A DNA stretch of 57,737 nt, taken from contig NZ_JABBPF010000011.1 in the NCBI RefSeq assembly GCF_012927415.1, forward strand, positions 1 through 57,737. Direction: 5' to 3'. This stretch comes from Polaromonas sp. Its GTDB lineage: Bacteria > Pseudomonadota > Gammaproteobacteria > Burkholderiales > Burkholderiaceae_C. The notes under the pieces were generated by a model that was not told the origin of the DNA, searched no databases, and saw only the letters and a program-made list of their open reading frames with translations. A program made the translations under genes and the position numbers. Positions 16,805 through 25,664 of this stretch are shown piece after piece (position 1 is the first letter of the stretch; each line of letters opens with the position of its first letter).

Positions 16805-18148
16805 TTATTTAGTTACTCTCATTTCAGGCACGGCATGCAAACGCAACTCGGCGGCGCGCGCATGGGCCTGCAGGCCTTCACCATAGGCCAGTTCAGCGGC
16901 AATTTGGCCCAGCACCTGCGCACCTGCTTCGCTGACCTCGATCAGGCTGGAGCGTTTCTGGAAGTCGTAGACGCCGAGCGGGCTGGAAAAGCGCGCGGTG
17001 CCGCTGGTGGGCAACACGTGATTGGGGCCAGCGCAGTAGTCACCCAGGCTTTCGCTGGTATGGGCGCCGAGGAAAATCGCGCCGGCGTGCTTGAGCAGCG
17101 GCTCCCAACGATGCGGGTCGCGGCTTGACACTTCCAGATGTTCGGGCGCAATGCGGTTGCTGATGGCGCAGGCTTCTTCCATGCTGCGGGTGTGAATCAG
17201 CGCGCCCCGGTCATTGAGGGACCTCGCAATGATGTCGGCGCGCGGCATGGCGGGCAGCAGGCGATTCATCGCGGCCAGCACTTCGTCGATATAGGCGGCG
17301 TCGGGACACAGCAAAATGCTTTGCGCCAGTTCGTCGTGCTCAGCCTGGCTGAACAGGTCCATGGCGACCCAGTCGGCCGGCGTCGTGCCATCGGCCAGCA
17401 CCAGAATTTCGGACGGCCCGGCGATCATGTCGATGCCGACGGTGCCAAACACACGCTTTTTGGCGCTGGCGACATAGGCGTTGCCCGGGCCGGTGATCTT
17501 GTCCACCTTGGGCACCGTGGCCGTGCCGTAAGCCAGCGCGGCCACGGCCTGCGCGCCGCCGATGGTGAAAGCGCGGGTTACGCCGGCCACGTAGGCAGCA
17601 GCCAGCACCAGCGCGTTTTTCTCACCCCTCGGCGTGGGCACGACCATGATGATTTCGCCGACACCCGCCACATGGGCAGGGATGGCATTCATCAGTACCG
17701 AGGAGGGGTAAGCCGCCTTGCCACCCGGCACATAAATGCCGACGCGGTCCAGCGGCGTGACTTTCTGGCCCAACAGGGTGCCGTCCTCATCGCGGTAACT
17801 CCAGCTTTCGCCGGTGGCCTTTTTTTGCGCCTCGTGGTAAGTGCGCACGCGGCGGGCGGCGGCCTGCAGGGCATCGCGCTGGGCGGCGGAAATCGCCTCA
17901 AACGCCGCTTTCAGCTCAGCCTGCGTGAGTTCCAGGTCGGCCATGGCGGCAAGGTCCAGACCATCGAAGCGCGCCGTGTATTCCAGCACTGCCGCATCGC
18001 CGCGCTGCTGCACGTCAGCCAGAATGTCGGCGACACGCTGCTCAATCGCCGCATCGGTAGCGGCCGACCAATGCAGTCGCGCCTTGAATTGCACTTCAAA
18101 ATCGATTGCAGTGCTTGAAATACGGACAGGGGCAGCGATGTGTTTCAT
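16805..18148 (-). CDS. hisD: Histidinol dehydrogenase HisD
   Basis: 447 aa Zn enzyme that oxidises histidinol to histidine in two NAD-dependent steps. [40 protein letters not shown] and [20 protein letters not shown] carry the zinc-binding and catalytic residues. Five bases downstream of hisG. Confidence 0.97.
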   Translation of the reverse strand: MKHIAAPVRISSTAIDFEVQFKARLHWSAATDAAIEQRVADILADVQQRGDAAVLEYTARFDGLDLAAMADLELTQAELKAAFEAISAAQRDALQAAARRVRTYHEAQKKATGESWSYRDEDGTLLGQKVTPLDRVGIYVPGGKAAYPSSVLMNAIPAHVAGVGEIIMVVPTPRGEKNALVLAAAYVAGVTRAFTIGGAQAVAALAYGTATVPKVDKITGPGNAYVASAKKRVFGTVGIDMIAGPSEILVLADGTTPADWVAMDLFSQAEHDELAQSILLCPDAAYIDEVLAAMNRLLPAMPRADIIARSLNDRGALIHTRSMEEACAISNRIAPEHLEVSSRDPHRWEPLLKHAGAIFLGAHTSESLGDYCAGPNHVLPTSGTARFSSPLGVYDFQKRSSLIEVSEAGAQVLGQIAAELAYGEGLQAHARAAELRLHAVPEMRVTK

Positions 18149-18153
18149 GGCTT

Positions 18154-18804
18154 TCAGGATTTTGGCTGGCTGGCGATAGCGGCTGCAAACACATCTATGA
18201 GCTTGCGAATGGGGACTTGGTTCAGCTTGAGCGCTGTCTGGTTGACCACCAGGTGCGAGCTGATGTCCATGATGCGCTCGACCTCGACCAGGTGATTGGC
18301 CTTGAGAGTGCTGCCGGTGGAGACCAGATCGACAATTGCATCGGCCAGCCCGGTGAGCGGCGCCAGCTCCATGCTGCCATAGAGCTTGATCAAATCGACA
18401 TGAACCCCCTTGGTGGCAAAAAAGTCGCGCGCAATCGCTACATACTTGGTCGCCACCCTCAGGCGCGATCCCTGCCGTACCGCAGCCGGGTAGTCAAAGC
18501 CCTGTCGCACCGCCACGCTGATGCGGCATTTGGCAATCTGCAGATCGAGCGGCTGGTACAGGCCCTGGCTGCCCGATTCGAGCAGCGTATCCTTCCCAAC
18601 CACGCCCAGGTCAGCGCCGCCGTACTGCACATAGGTCGGTACGTCGGTGGCGCGCACCAGCACCACGCGCAGGTCGGGATGGTTGGTATCGAGAATCAGC
18701 TTGCGTGACTTTTCGGGGTCGTCAAGCACTTCAATACCGGCTGTTTTGAGCAAGGGCAGGATGTCGTCAAAAATACGACCCTTTGATAATGCAAGCGTGA
18801 TCAT
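18154..18804 (-). CDS. hisG: ATP phosphoribosyltransferase HisG, short form
   Basis: 216 aa. First step of histidine synthesis. It begins [20 protein letters not shown] and contains the PRPP-binding segment [20 protein letters not shown]. The length shows it is the short form lacking the C-terminal regulatory domain; such enzymes need the HisRS-like subunit HisZ, which is not in this window. Its ATG overlaps the murA stop by 4 bp, so the his operon continues from murA. Confidence 0.96.
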   Translation of the reverse strand: MITLALSKGRIFDDILPLLKTAGIEVLDDPEKSRKLILDTNHPDLRVVLVRATDVPTYVQYGGADLGVVGKDTLLESGSQGLYQPLDLQIAKCRISVAVRQGFDYPAAVRQGSRLRVATKYVAIARDFFATKGVHVDLIKLYGSMELAPLTGLADAIVDLVSTGSTLKANHLVEVERIMDISSHLVVNQTALKLNQVPIRKLIDVFAAAIASQPKS

Positions 18805-20087
18805 GATCTGATTCTTTCAATATCCGCGCCAATACTGCGCAACTTGGCTTCCATCTGGTCGTAACCCCGGTCGAGGTGGTAGATGCGCTCCACCAGCGTT
18901 TCGCCGGTGGCGACCAAGCCGGCAATCACCAGGCTGGCGGAAGCCCGCAGATCGGTGGCCATCACGGTGGCGCCCGAAAGCCGTTCCACGCCTTCAATGA
19001 CGGCCACCTTGCCCTCGATCTGGATTTTTGCACCGAGCCGCACCATTTCGTTGACGTGCATGAAGCGGTTTTCAAAAATCGTCTCGGTCACGGTGCTGGT
19101 GCCCTCCGCAATCATGTTGAGCGCCATGAACTGGGCCTGCATGTCGGTCGGGAAACCGGGATATTCGGTGGTGCGAAAAGACTGGGCCTTCAAGCGGCCC
19201 TGCGCCTGAATCCGGATGAAACCCGCTCCGGCAGTGACGGTCGCGCCCGCCTCACGCAGCTTGTCGATCACGGCGTCAAGGTGGTCGGCGCGGCCATGAT
19301 TCAGGACCACATCGCCACCGGCCGCCGCAACGGCACACAAAAAAGTGCCGGTTTCAATGCGGTCAGCCACCACTTGGTGGGTACAACCGTGCAGGCGCTC
19401 GACACCCTGGATGCGGATACGCCGCGTACCGTGGCCTTGAATTTCTGCGCCCATCTTGATGAGCATTTCAGCCAGATCGACAATCTCGGGCTCCTGCGCC
19501 GCGTTTTCCAGAATGGTTTCCCCCTTGGCCAGCGTGGCGGCCATCAGGAAATTCTCGGTTCCGGTCACGGTGACCATGTCGGTCGTGATGCTCGCGCCCC
19601 TCAAGCGCCCGCGCCCTCCGTCCGGGCCTGCCGGCAATTTAGCCAGTATGTAGCCATGTTCAACGGCAATTTCTGCACCCATGGCCTGCAAGCCCCGGAT
19701 GTGCTGGTCCACCGGCCGCGAGCCAATGGCGCAGCCACCGGGCAGCGACACAGTCGCTTCACCGAACCGTGCCAACAAGGGGCCCAGAGCCAGCACCGAA
19801 GCGCGCATGGTTTTCACCAGCTCGTAAGGCGCTTCAGGCGAACTCAGCGGTCCCGCATTGATGGTGACCGTACCAGAAACACCTGCACTGCGCTCGGCCT
19901 CGACGCCCATGTTGCGAATCAGCTTGAGCATGGTTGCCACGTCCTGCAGACCGGGCACGTTGTGCAGCGTGACCGTGTCGGCGGTCAACAAAGCCGCGCA
20001 CAACTCCGGAAGCGCGGCGTTTTTGGCGCCTGAAATTTCTACCCTGCCGGCCAGGGATCTGCCGCCCTTGATACTTAATTTGTCCAT
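18801..20087 (-). CDS. murA: UDP-N-acetylglucosamine 1-carboxyvinyltransferase MurA
   Basis: 428 aa from the ATG at 20087 (an upstream in-frame start at 20117 would run into ibaG). First committed step of peptidoglycan synthesis. K23 (SGAKNAALP) and the fosfomycin-target C119 in [15 protein letters not shown] are present, and the double inside-out barrel runs full length. It lies 5 bp after ibaG and overlaps hisG. Confidence 0.97.
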   Translation of the reverse strand: MDKLSIKGGRSLAGRVEISGAKNAALPELCAALLTADTVTLHNVPGLQDVATMLKLIRNMGVEAERSAGVSGTVTINAGPLSSPEAPYELVKTMRASVLALGPLLARFGEATVSLPGGCAIGSRPVDQHIRGLQAMGAEIAVEHGYILAKLPAGPDGGRGRLRGASITTDMVTVTGTENFLMAATLAKGETILENAAQEPEIVDLAEMLIKMGAEIQGHGTRRIRIQGVERLHGCTHQVVADRIETGTFLCAVAAAGGDVVLNHGRADHLDAVIDKLREAGATVTAGAGFIRIQAQGRLKAQSFRTTEYPGFPTDMQAQFMALNMIAEGTSTVTETIFENRFMHVNEMVRLGAKIQIEGKVAVIEGVERLSGATVMATDLRASASLVIAGLVATGETLVERIYHLDRGYDQMEAKLRSIGADIERIRS

Positions 20088-20092
20088 GTTAT

Positions 20093-20338
20093 TTACTGCA
20101 CGCCGTTGGCCGCCCATTCGACGGGCGTGTAGGTTTTCATCGAAAGCGCATGTACTTCGTCGCTCTGCATGCGGCCGCCCAGCGTGGCATACACGCGCTG
20201 GTGGCGCTGGATCAGGCGAAGGCCTTCAAAAGCGCTGGACACGATGGTCGCATACCAGTGCCGGCCATCGCCGGACAGTTCGAGATGCTCACAGGGCAGG
20301 CCTGCGGCAATGATGGTTTGAAGTTCTTCGCTGGTCAT
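20093..20338 (-). CDS. ibaG: BolA/IbaG-family protein
   Basis: 81 aa. BolA-like fold, with the conserved [30 protein letters not shown] and the central [12 protein letters not shown] strand. IbaG/BolA proteins bind monothiol glutaredoxins and [2Fe-2S] clusters. The position directly before murA is the usual one for IbaG (YrbA). Confidence 0.93.
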   Translation of the reverse strand: MTSEELQTIIAAGLPCEHLELSGDGRHWYATIVSSAFEGLRLIQRHQRVYATLGGRMQSDEVHALSMKTYTPVEWAANGVQ

Positions 20339-20402
20339 AAATATTTTTTAAAAAAAGAGTAAGCCGCGCAAGGCAGCCTGTGGCAGGCGCAGGGCCATAT
20401 TT

Positions 20403-21158
20403 CTAGTGCCTGATTTTGTAGCCCACGCGCAGCATGTTGACCGCCACGGCGCTGATGATGAGAAATGCGCTCAGCACCAGGCCCAGGCTGAGCCATGGCG
20501 AGACATCACTGACTCCGAAAAAGCCGTAGCGAAAGCCGTCGATCATGTAGAAAAACGGGTTCAGGTGGCTAATCTTTTGCCAGATCGGCGGCAGCGAATG
20601 GATGGAGTAAAAAACACCGCTCAGGAAGGTCATCGGCATGATGATGAAATTCTGGAAGGTCGCCATCTGGTCAAATTTTTCTGCCCACAAGCCGGCAATC
20701 ACGCCCAGCGCGCCCAGCATGGCCGAGCCCAGGATGGCAAACACCACGATCCATATCGGCGCCTGGAAGCCGGGCTGGCCAAAAAACACCGTAACGACAA
20801 ACACGCCGGCACCCACCATCAGGCCGCGCAGCACCGACGAGCCCACGTAAGCAAAAAACCAGTGCCAGTGCGAAAGCGGAGAAAGCAGCACGAACACTAG
20901 GCTGCCCATGATCTTGCTCTGAATCAGCGACGAAGAACTGTTGGCAAAGGAGTTTTGCAGCACGCTCATCATCACCAGGCCTGGCACCAGGAAGGCGGTG
21001 TAAGTGACCTTGCCATACACCAGCGCCTGCCCCTGCAGCACATGGCCGAAGATCAGCATGTAGAGCACGGCAGTCAATATCGGCGCGCCGACGGTCTGGA
21101 AACCGACCTTCCAGAAGCGCAGGATTTCCTTGTAGAAAAGTGTTTGCCAGCCGGTCAT
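20403..21158 (-). CDS. ABC-2 type transporter permease (YadH-like)
   Basis: 251 aa with six predicted membrane helices. It shows the ABC-2 signature region (MPMTFLSGVFYSIHSLPPIWQ, then NPFFYMIDGFRYGFFG). It pairs with the ATPase at 21358-22317; the substrate is unknown, and YadGH-type pairs are commonly found beside mla genes. Its ATG overlaps the stop of the small repeat-encoded frame upstream by 4 bp. Confidence 0.93.
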   Translation of the reverse strand: MTGWQTLFYKEILRFWKVGFQTVGAPILTAVLYMLIFGHVLQGQALVYGKVTYTAFLVPGLVMMSVLQNSFANSSSSLIQSKIMGSLVFVLLSPLSHWHWFFAYVGSSVLRGLMVGAGVFVVTVFFGQPGFQAPIWIVVFAILGSAMLGALGVIAGLWAEKFDQMATFQNFIIMPMTFLSGVFYSIHSLPPIWQKISHLNPFFYMIDGFRYGFFGVSDVSPWLSLGLVLSAFLIISAVAVNMLRVGYKIRH

Positions 21159-21361
21159 AAGGCCCCCACGCTGGTCGCTTCGCGTACTGCGCTGCCCCCC
21201 GAGGGGGCTGTGCTTGCTTGGGGCGGCCCGGCGCGGCGCACTTCAGTCGCCCCCACGCTGGTCGCTGCGCGTACTGCGCTGCCCCCCGAGGGGGCTGTGC
21301 TTGCTTGGGCCGACCCGGCGCGGCGCTCGGCCGCGCTCAGGATATTCTTGACGTCGCTCAT
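21155..21361 (-). CDS. Repeat-encoded 68-aa open frame coupling two ABC genes
   Basis: The frame begins at an ATG that overlaps the ATPase stop (ATGA at 21358-21361) and ends at a TGA that overlaps the permease ATG (21155-21158). After MSDVKNILSAAERRAG it is made almost entirely of two copies of an 87-bp unit, giving QASTAPSGGSAVR-ATSVGA twice. No protein family is recognised. It may be a non-functional peptide whose translation preserves coupling, or not translated at all. Confidence 0.35.
   Translation of the reverse strand: MSDVKNILSAAERRAGSAQASTAPSGGSAVRAATSVGATEVRRAGPPQASTAPSGGSAVREATSVGAL
21162..21240 (+). repeat. GC-rich repeat (family 2), tandem unit 1
   Basis: Begins GCCCCCACGCTGGTCGCT and contains the palindrome GCCCCCCGAGGGGGC. 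It is nearly identical to the unit starting 87 bp further on, and 87 is a multiple of three, so the reading frame is kept. Confidence 0.9.
21249..21327 (+). repeat. GC-rich repeat (family 2), tandem unit 2
   Basis: Second copy of the unit at 21162-21240, differing at only a few positions (for example TCGCTTCGC versus TCGCTGCGC, and GGGGCGGCC versus GGGCCGACC) until the copies part near GCGGCGC. Confidence 0.9.
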
Positions 21362-22317
21362 GCTGCCGCTCCAGAAAAGTCCGGCATCAAGGGTTCTTTC
21401 GCGTCGCTTCCATTCATGACTGCAAGGAAAACATCTTCCAGGTCGGCCTTGCGGATTTCAACATCTTCCGCCACCAGGCCAGCCTCACGAACGGCAGCCA
21501 GATATTGCTCGATTTCACGGGCACTGTGCGCTGGAAACTGCACAATTCGACCCGTAATACGCGCCTGGTCAGCTAAATACGGGGGTAGCTCGCTATCAAT
21601 TTTAAAGCGAAGCACGTTCGAGGATGCCGTCTTGAGAAGTTCGGAAGTCGGCGCCAACGCCACCACTTTGCCGTGCTTGAGCATGGCAATCCGGCTGCAC
21701 AAGGCCTCGGCCTCTTCAAGATAATGGGTGGTCAGCAGAACCGTGCTGCCCTGCTTGTTAAGTTTCGCGATGAACTGCCACAGGGTCTGGCGCAATTCAA
21801 CATCAACGCCGGCAGTGGGCTCGTCAAGCACGATGACCTGCGGCTTGTGCACCAGCGCTTGGGCAACCAGCACCCGCCGCTTCATGCCGCCCGAGAGTTG
21901 GCGCATGTTGGCATTGGCCTTATCCAGCAGGCCCAAGTGGGTCAGCAACTCGTCAATCCAGTCATCGTTGTGCTTGATGCCGAAATAGCCGGACTGGATA
22001 CGCAGTGCTTCGCGGACCGTAAAAAAAGGATCAAACACCAGTTCCTGCGGTACCACACCAAGCTTGCGCCTGGCATTGGCGTAATCGCTCAGCACATCAC
22101 TGCCGTGCACCAGCACACGGCCGCTGCTGGCGCGTGACAGGCCAGCCAGAATACTGATGAGTGTGGTTTTTCCTGCGCCGTTGGGGCCGAGCAAGCCGAA
22201 AAATTCGCCTTGCTGGATGTCAAAGCTGACGTGATCCAGAGCCTTCAAGCCGGGGCCGGCTTGGTTTCGCGTGGAGGGGTAAGTTTTGGAGACAGACTGA
22301 AATGATATGGCTGGCAT
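21358..22317 (-). CDS. ABC transporter ATP-binding protein (YadG-like)
   Basis: 319 aa. Walker A GPNGAGKT (44-51), Q-loop at VVPQELVFDP, signature LSGGMKRRV (141-149), Walker B VIVLDEPTAGVD (161-172) and H-loop TTHYLEE (196-202). A C-terminal extension after about residue 230 is usual for this subfamily. Codons for roughly residues 237-251 coincide with a copy of the dispersed repeat. Partner of the ABC-2 permease at 20403. Confidence 0.95.
   Translation of the reverse strand: MPAISFQSVSKTYPSTRNQAGPGLKALDHVSFDIQQGEFFGLLGPNGAGKTTLISILAGLSRASSGRVLVHGSDVLSDYANARRKLGVVPQELVFDPFFTVREALRIQSGYFGIKHNDDWIDELLTHLGLLDKANANMRQLSGGMKRRVLVAQALVHKPQVIVLDEPTAGVDVELRQTLWQFIAKLNKQGSTVLLTTHYLEEAEALCSRIAMLKHGKVVALAPTSELLKTASSNVLRFKIDSELPPYLADQARITGRIVQFPAHSAREIEQYLAAVREAGLVAEDVEIRKADLEDVFLAVMNGSDAKEPLMPDFSGAAA
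21564..21609 (-). repeat. Dispersed palindromic repeat, copy F (inside ABC ATPase gene)
   Basis: On the minus strand this reads TTTAAAATTGATAGCGAGCT, then CCCCGTATTTAGCTGACCAGG, following the layout of copy E with small insertions. Here the repeat is on the same strand as the gene and in frame, encoding KIDSELPPYLADQA. It is more diverged than the intergenic copies, so the assignment is tentative. Confidence 0.4.
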
Positions 22318-22383
22318 GAACCCGCTATTTTAGGGGCTGATGGCTTTTTTATCTGACAGGACGCTGCATGAGCTCTCAAGCCT

Positions 22384-22671
22384 TCATAACGCAGGCGAAA
22401 CCGGTCCGGCAGCGGGAATCAAATCTGCAACGCCGTAGACATCTGCCAATTGAAGCAGCCGTTGCGGCGCACCAAGAACCGCAAAGGTCATGCCCGCTGC
22501 CAGTGCCTGACGACGGCACTCCAGTAGAACCGCGAGCGCCGAAGAATCAAACTGCTGCAGTGCGCCTGCGTCAACCCTCACCGCCTTGCCAACAGGCAGC
22601 GCGTCCTTGGCCACTGTGCGAAAAAACTCCGAAGCGACAGCATGGGTCAATACAGCAGGAAGTTTCAACAT
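22384..22671 (-). CDS. mlaB: MlaB-like STAS-domain protein
   Basis: 95 aa STAS domain, seen in VRVDAGALQQFDSSALAVLLECRRQA and the following hydrophobic strand FAVLGAPQRLLQLADVYGV. MlaB binds and stabilises the MlaF ATPase in the MlaFEDB complex. Last gene of the mla cluster, 14 bp after mlaC. Confidence 0.9.
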   Translation of the reverse strand: MLKLPAVLTHAVASEFFRTVAKDALPVGKAVRVDAGALQQFDSSALAVLLECRRQALAAGMTFAVLGAPQRLLQLADVYGVADLIPAAGPVSPAL

Positions 22672-22685
22672 GGCAGACTGGGCGC

Positions 22686-23321
22686 TCAGGTCTTGTTGCT
22701 GGCCGCGTTGGTCTTGTTGCGCTCAGACATCGAAGCGATAAGGCCATCGACTCCCTTGGCGCTGATTTCCTGGGCGAACTGGGTACGGTAGGTTTCCACC
22801 AGCCAGACACCGAGCACATTAAGGTCATAGATTTTCCAGCCGGTGGGTGTCTTTTCCATGCGGTAATCCAGTTGAACCGGCTCGCCGCGCCCCAGCACTT
22901 CAGTGCGCACCGTCACGTCGGTGTCCGCAGGCGCCGAACGCAGAGGTTTGACACTGAGTTTCTGGTCGTTCACCTGCGACAGCGCACCGGAATAGGTACG
23001 GATCAGCAGGGTCTTGAACTCATCCTGCAGTCGGGCTTTCTGCTCCGGTGTGGCCACGCGCCAGCTGCGGCCCACGGCGGAGGCGGTCATGCGGGTGAAA
23101 TTGACATTGGGCATGACCTTGGTGTCCACCAGTGCCAGCAGCCGATTCGATTCGCCCGCCTGGATGGCCTTGTCAGACTTGATAGCGTCCAGCACTTCGC
23201 TGGAAACACGCTTGATCAACGCGTCAGGGGCTTCATCGGCAGCGTGCACAAAAGGCGCGGAAACCAGCAATGCCAGGCTAAGCGTGGCGGTCAGCAAACG
23301 ACCGATAGTTCTACGGTTCAT
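22686..23321 (-). CDS. mlaC: MlaC, periplasmic phospholipid shuttle
   Basis: 211 aa. A signal peptide (LLTATLSLALLVSAPFVHAA) is followed by the MlaC/Ttg2 fold: IQAGESNRLLALVDTKVMPNVNF, SVGRSWR-like AVGRSWRVATPEQKARLQDEF, then VNDQKLSVKPL and GWKIYDLNVLGVWLVETYR. It ferries phospholipid between outer-membrane MlaA and inner-membrane MlaFEDB. Confidence 0.95.
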   Translation of the reverse strand: MNRRTIGRLLTATLSLALLVSAPFVHAADEAPDALIKRVSSEVLDAIKSDKAIQAGESNRLLALVDTKVMPNVNFTRMTASAVGRSWRVATPEQKARLQDEFKTLLIRTYSGALSQVNDQKLSVKPLRSAPADTDVTVRTEVLGRGEPVQLDYRMEKTPTGWKIYDLNVLGVWLVETYRTQFAQEISAKGVDGLIASMSERNKTNAASNKT

Positions 23322-23502
23322 GGGATTTTTCTTTCAAAGTAAAAACAGACGGATGTCAGCATCGCGACAAGTTTATTCATGCCCGCTCAACTGACGATCC
23401 ATGTTGTGATGCGTATTTTGCAAGCTTGTTCGCCGATGACCGATAAAGTTTTAACACCGTTCGGTAAATTTGGTAAGTTCGATGAAGCTTGTTATGAAAA
23501 AT

Positions 23503-24294
23503 TTATGGAGGTTTGGGCGCGGAGGAAGCAGGCGCGCTGCCAGGCGCGGTTTCCGGCAGGTCGAAGCGCTCTTCAGGCACAACACGTTCATTGCGGTTAT
23601 CGCCGCCTATCAGGCTCTGGCGGCGCTGTAAATAAGCATCTCGGGTAAAGGCGTATTTGTCGAGCGCAGCCTGGTCGAGCAGATTGCCGGCGCTGAGCAA
23701 ATTGGCGCGCGTGTCCACCAGACGCAAGCCCGTCAGCGAATTGCGTACCGGCACATTGTCAACCTGCGACACCAAGCTGCCCTGCAGATCGACCACCAAA
23801 CCCGCCGAGTCTCGCACGCTTGAGGGACCAAAAAGCGGAAGCACCACATACGGACCCGAAGCCACACCCCAGGTACCCAGCGTCTGGCCAAAATCTTCTT
23901 TGTGCTTGGGAATTTTCATTTCGCTGGCTACATCAAAAATGCCACCCAGCCCCCAGAACGTGTTGGTCGTGAAGCGGAATAACGTATCTGCGGCTTCTGC
24001 AGGCCTAGCCTGCAACACGTTATTCACGAATGACCAGGCATCCGAAAGATTTTCAAAGACATTCGTGACCCCCGTGCGCACCAGCGCCGGGGTAACGCTC
24101 TGGTAGGCCGTGGCTACCGGCTTGAGTACAGCGCGGTCCAGCCCTTCGTTGAAGTTGTACACGCTGCGATTGAAGGGCTCCAGCGGATCGGCCGGGTTGG
24201 CCTTGGGGCCGCTTGCGCAGCCTTGCAGCAGGGTTAAAGCCAGAGCCGCTGTAGCCCAACCTGAGGCTTTTTTCAGAGTGATCGCTGTGGTCAT
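23503..24294 (-). CDS. mlaA: MlaA/VacJ outer-membrane lipoprotein
   Basis: 263 aa lipoprotein with lipobox LLQGC (C26). DPLEPFNRSVYNFNEGLDR, NVLQARPAEAADTLFRFTTN, LGTWGVASGPYVVLPLFGPSSVRD are the diagnostic MlaA motifs. It removes misplaced phospholipid from the outer leaflet. It overlaps mlaD by 4 bp, so this lineage carries mlaA within the mla operon instead of at a separate locus as in E. coli. A 181-bp gap separates it from mlaC; I see no defined element in it. Confidence 0.96.
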   Translation of the reverse strand: MTTAITLKKASGWATAALALTLLQGCASGPKANPADPLEPFNRSVYNFNEGLDRAVLKPVATAYQSVTPALVRTGVTNVFENLSDAWSFVNNVLQARPAEAADTLFRFTTNTFWGLGGIFDVASEMKIPKHKEDFGQTLGTWGVASGPYVVLPLFGPSSVRDSAGLVVDLQGSLVSQVDNVPVRNSLTGLRLVDTRANLLSAGNLLDQAALDKYAFTRDAYLQRRQSLIGGDNRNERVVPEERFDLPETAPGSAPASSAPKPP

Positions 24295-24800
24295 TTTTTT
24301 TCTGTGGTTCCGGTTACTGGTGGGGTGTGGGCTGACCCCGAACTTTCATCGGCTGTCTTGCTGAACAACAATTGCCCAATCAGGTTTTCAAGCACCACGG
24401 CAGATTGTGTCTGCCTGATCACGTCGCCTGAAACCAGGTTTTTTTCATCGCCGCCTGCCTGTATGCCAATGTATTGTTCTCCAAGCAGGCCGCTGGTGAG
24501 AATTTTCAGCGAACTGTCCTTGGGAAACGCATAGCGGCCCTGCATGTCGAGTGTCACACGCGCCTGAAAAGTCTTGTCATTAAAGCTGACGTCTTCCACA
24601 CGGCCCACCACCACGCCACCGCTGCGCACCGAGGCTTTGGTTTTGAGCCCGCCAATGTTGTCGAATTCAGCCGTAATCTTGTAAATAGGCTGGAAATTCA
24701 GGTTCAGCAGATTGGCAGCCTGCAGTGCCAAAAACAAGATGGCTGCGGCGCCAATCAGGACAAACAGACCAACCCACACATCAATTTTCGAGCGTTGCAT
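24291..24800 (-). CDS. mlaD: MlaD, MCE-domain lipid-binding protein
   Basis: 169 aa. One N-terminal membrane helix (VWVGLFVLIGAAAILFLAL) and one MCE domain (ITAEFDNIGGLKTKASVRSGGVVVGRV through KILTSGLLGEQYIGIQAGG). MlaD forms a hexameric periplasmic ring on MlaE. Placed 81 bp after mlaE and overlapping mlaA. Confidence 0.95.
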   Translation of the reverse strand: MQRSKIDVWVGLFVLIGAAAILFLALQAANLLNLNFQPIYKITAEFDNIGGLKTKASVRSGGVVVGRVEDVSFNDKTFQARVTLDMQGRYAFPKDSSLKILTSGLLGEQYIGIQAGGDEKNLVSGDVIRQTQSAVVLENLIGQLLFSKTADESSGSAHTPPVTGTTEKK

Positions 24801-24881
24801 CTAACTTCTTTCCAAACGGTTGAGGATGGCACTTGCACGACTTTTGCGCAGCAAGGAGCTGTCCCACAAATTCTCAGGTCA

Positions 24882-25664
24882 TCACTTCGTAAACATCATC
24901 GCGGTCAGGATAAAATCCAGAGCCAGTACCGCCAGGGAGGCCACCACCACCGTGCGCGTCGTAGCGCTTGCCACGCCTTCAGGTGTAGGTTGCGCCTCGT
25001 AACCCTGCAACAGGGCAATGAAAGTCACGGTGAAACCGAACACGATGCTTTTGATGATGCCATTACCCACATCAAGCCAGACATCGACACTGCCCTGAAT
25101 CTGGCTCCAGAATGAACCAGCATCGATACCGATCATCAACACCCCCACCACCCAGCCGCCAATCACGCCCATGGCGCTGAACACGGCGGCCAGCAGAGGC
25201 ATGGCAATAACGCCGGCCCAGAAGCGCGGCGCCAGGACTCGCTGCACCGGATCGACCGCCATCATTTCCATGACACTGATTTGCTCGCCGGCCTTCATCA
25301 GCCCGATTTCGGCCGTCAGTGAGGTGCCGGCCCGGCCAGCAAACAAAAGCGCTGTCACGACGGGGCCAAGTTCGCGTACCAGAGTAAAGGTAACCAATTG
25401 GCCGAGCGCCTCGGTCGATCCAAAGCGCAGCAAGGTGTAGTAGCCCTGCAAGCCGAATACAAAGCCGACAAACAAACCTGAAACGGCGATGATGACCAGC
25501 GAATAATTGCCCAGAAAATGGATCTGGTCGCGCACCAGGCCAAAACGTTTGAAACTGGAGCCAAAGGTGGCCAGCAGCCGAATGAACAGCCGGGTGCCAA
25601 AGCCCAGATTGGTCAGCCAGCTGCGGGTGACGAATCCGACGTCCGCAGGCTTGTACCAGCTCAT
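24882..25664 (-). CDS. mlaE: MlaE, ABC permease for phospholipid transport
   Basis: 260 aa MlaE/YrbE permease with about five membrane helices. ELGPVVTALLFAGRAGTSLTAEIGLMKAGEQISVMEMMAVDP is the conserved coupling region (about residues 96-137). Forms the membrane core of MlaFEDB. Its start overlaps the mlaF stop by 4 bp. Confidence 0.96.
   Translation of the reverse strand: MSWYKPADVGFVTRSWLTNLGFGTRLFIRLLATFGSSFKRFGLVRDQIHFLGNYSLVIIAVSGLFVGFVFGLQGYYTLLRFGSTEALGQLVTFTLVRELGPVVTALLFAGRAGTSLTAEIGLMKAGEQISVMEMMAVDPVQRVLAPRFWAGVIAMPLLAAVFSAMGVIGGWVVGVLMIGIDAGSFWSQIQGSVDVWLDVGNGIIKSIVFGFTVTFIALLQGYEAQPTPEGVASATTRTVVVASLAVLALDFILTAMMFTK

Noticed and set aside
17138..18118. 326-codon plus-strand frame opposite hisD
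   Set aside because: Shadow of hisD; low-complexity translation and no ribosome site.
23379..23648. Possible small plus-strand gene in the mlaC-mlaA gap (translation includes MTDKVLTPFGKFGKFDEACY)
   Set aside because: Half of it overlaps the mlaA end in antisense, and no family or ribosome site supports it. The pair of AAGCTTGTT words in the gap is too short to call a repeat.
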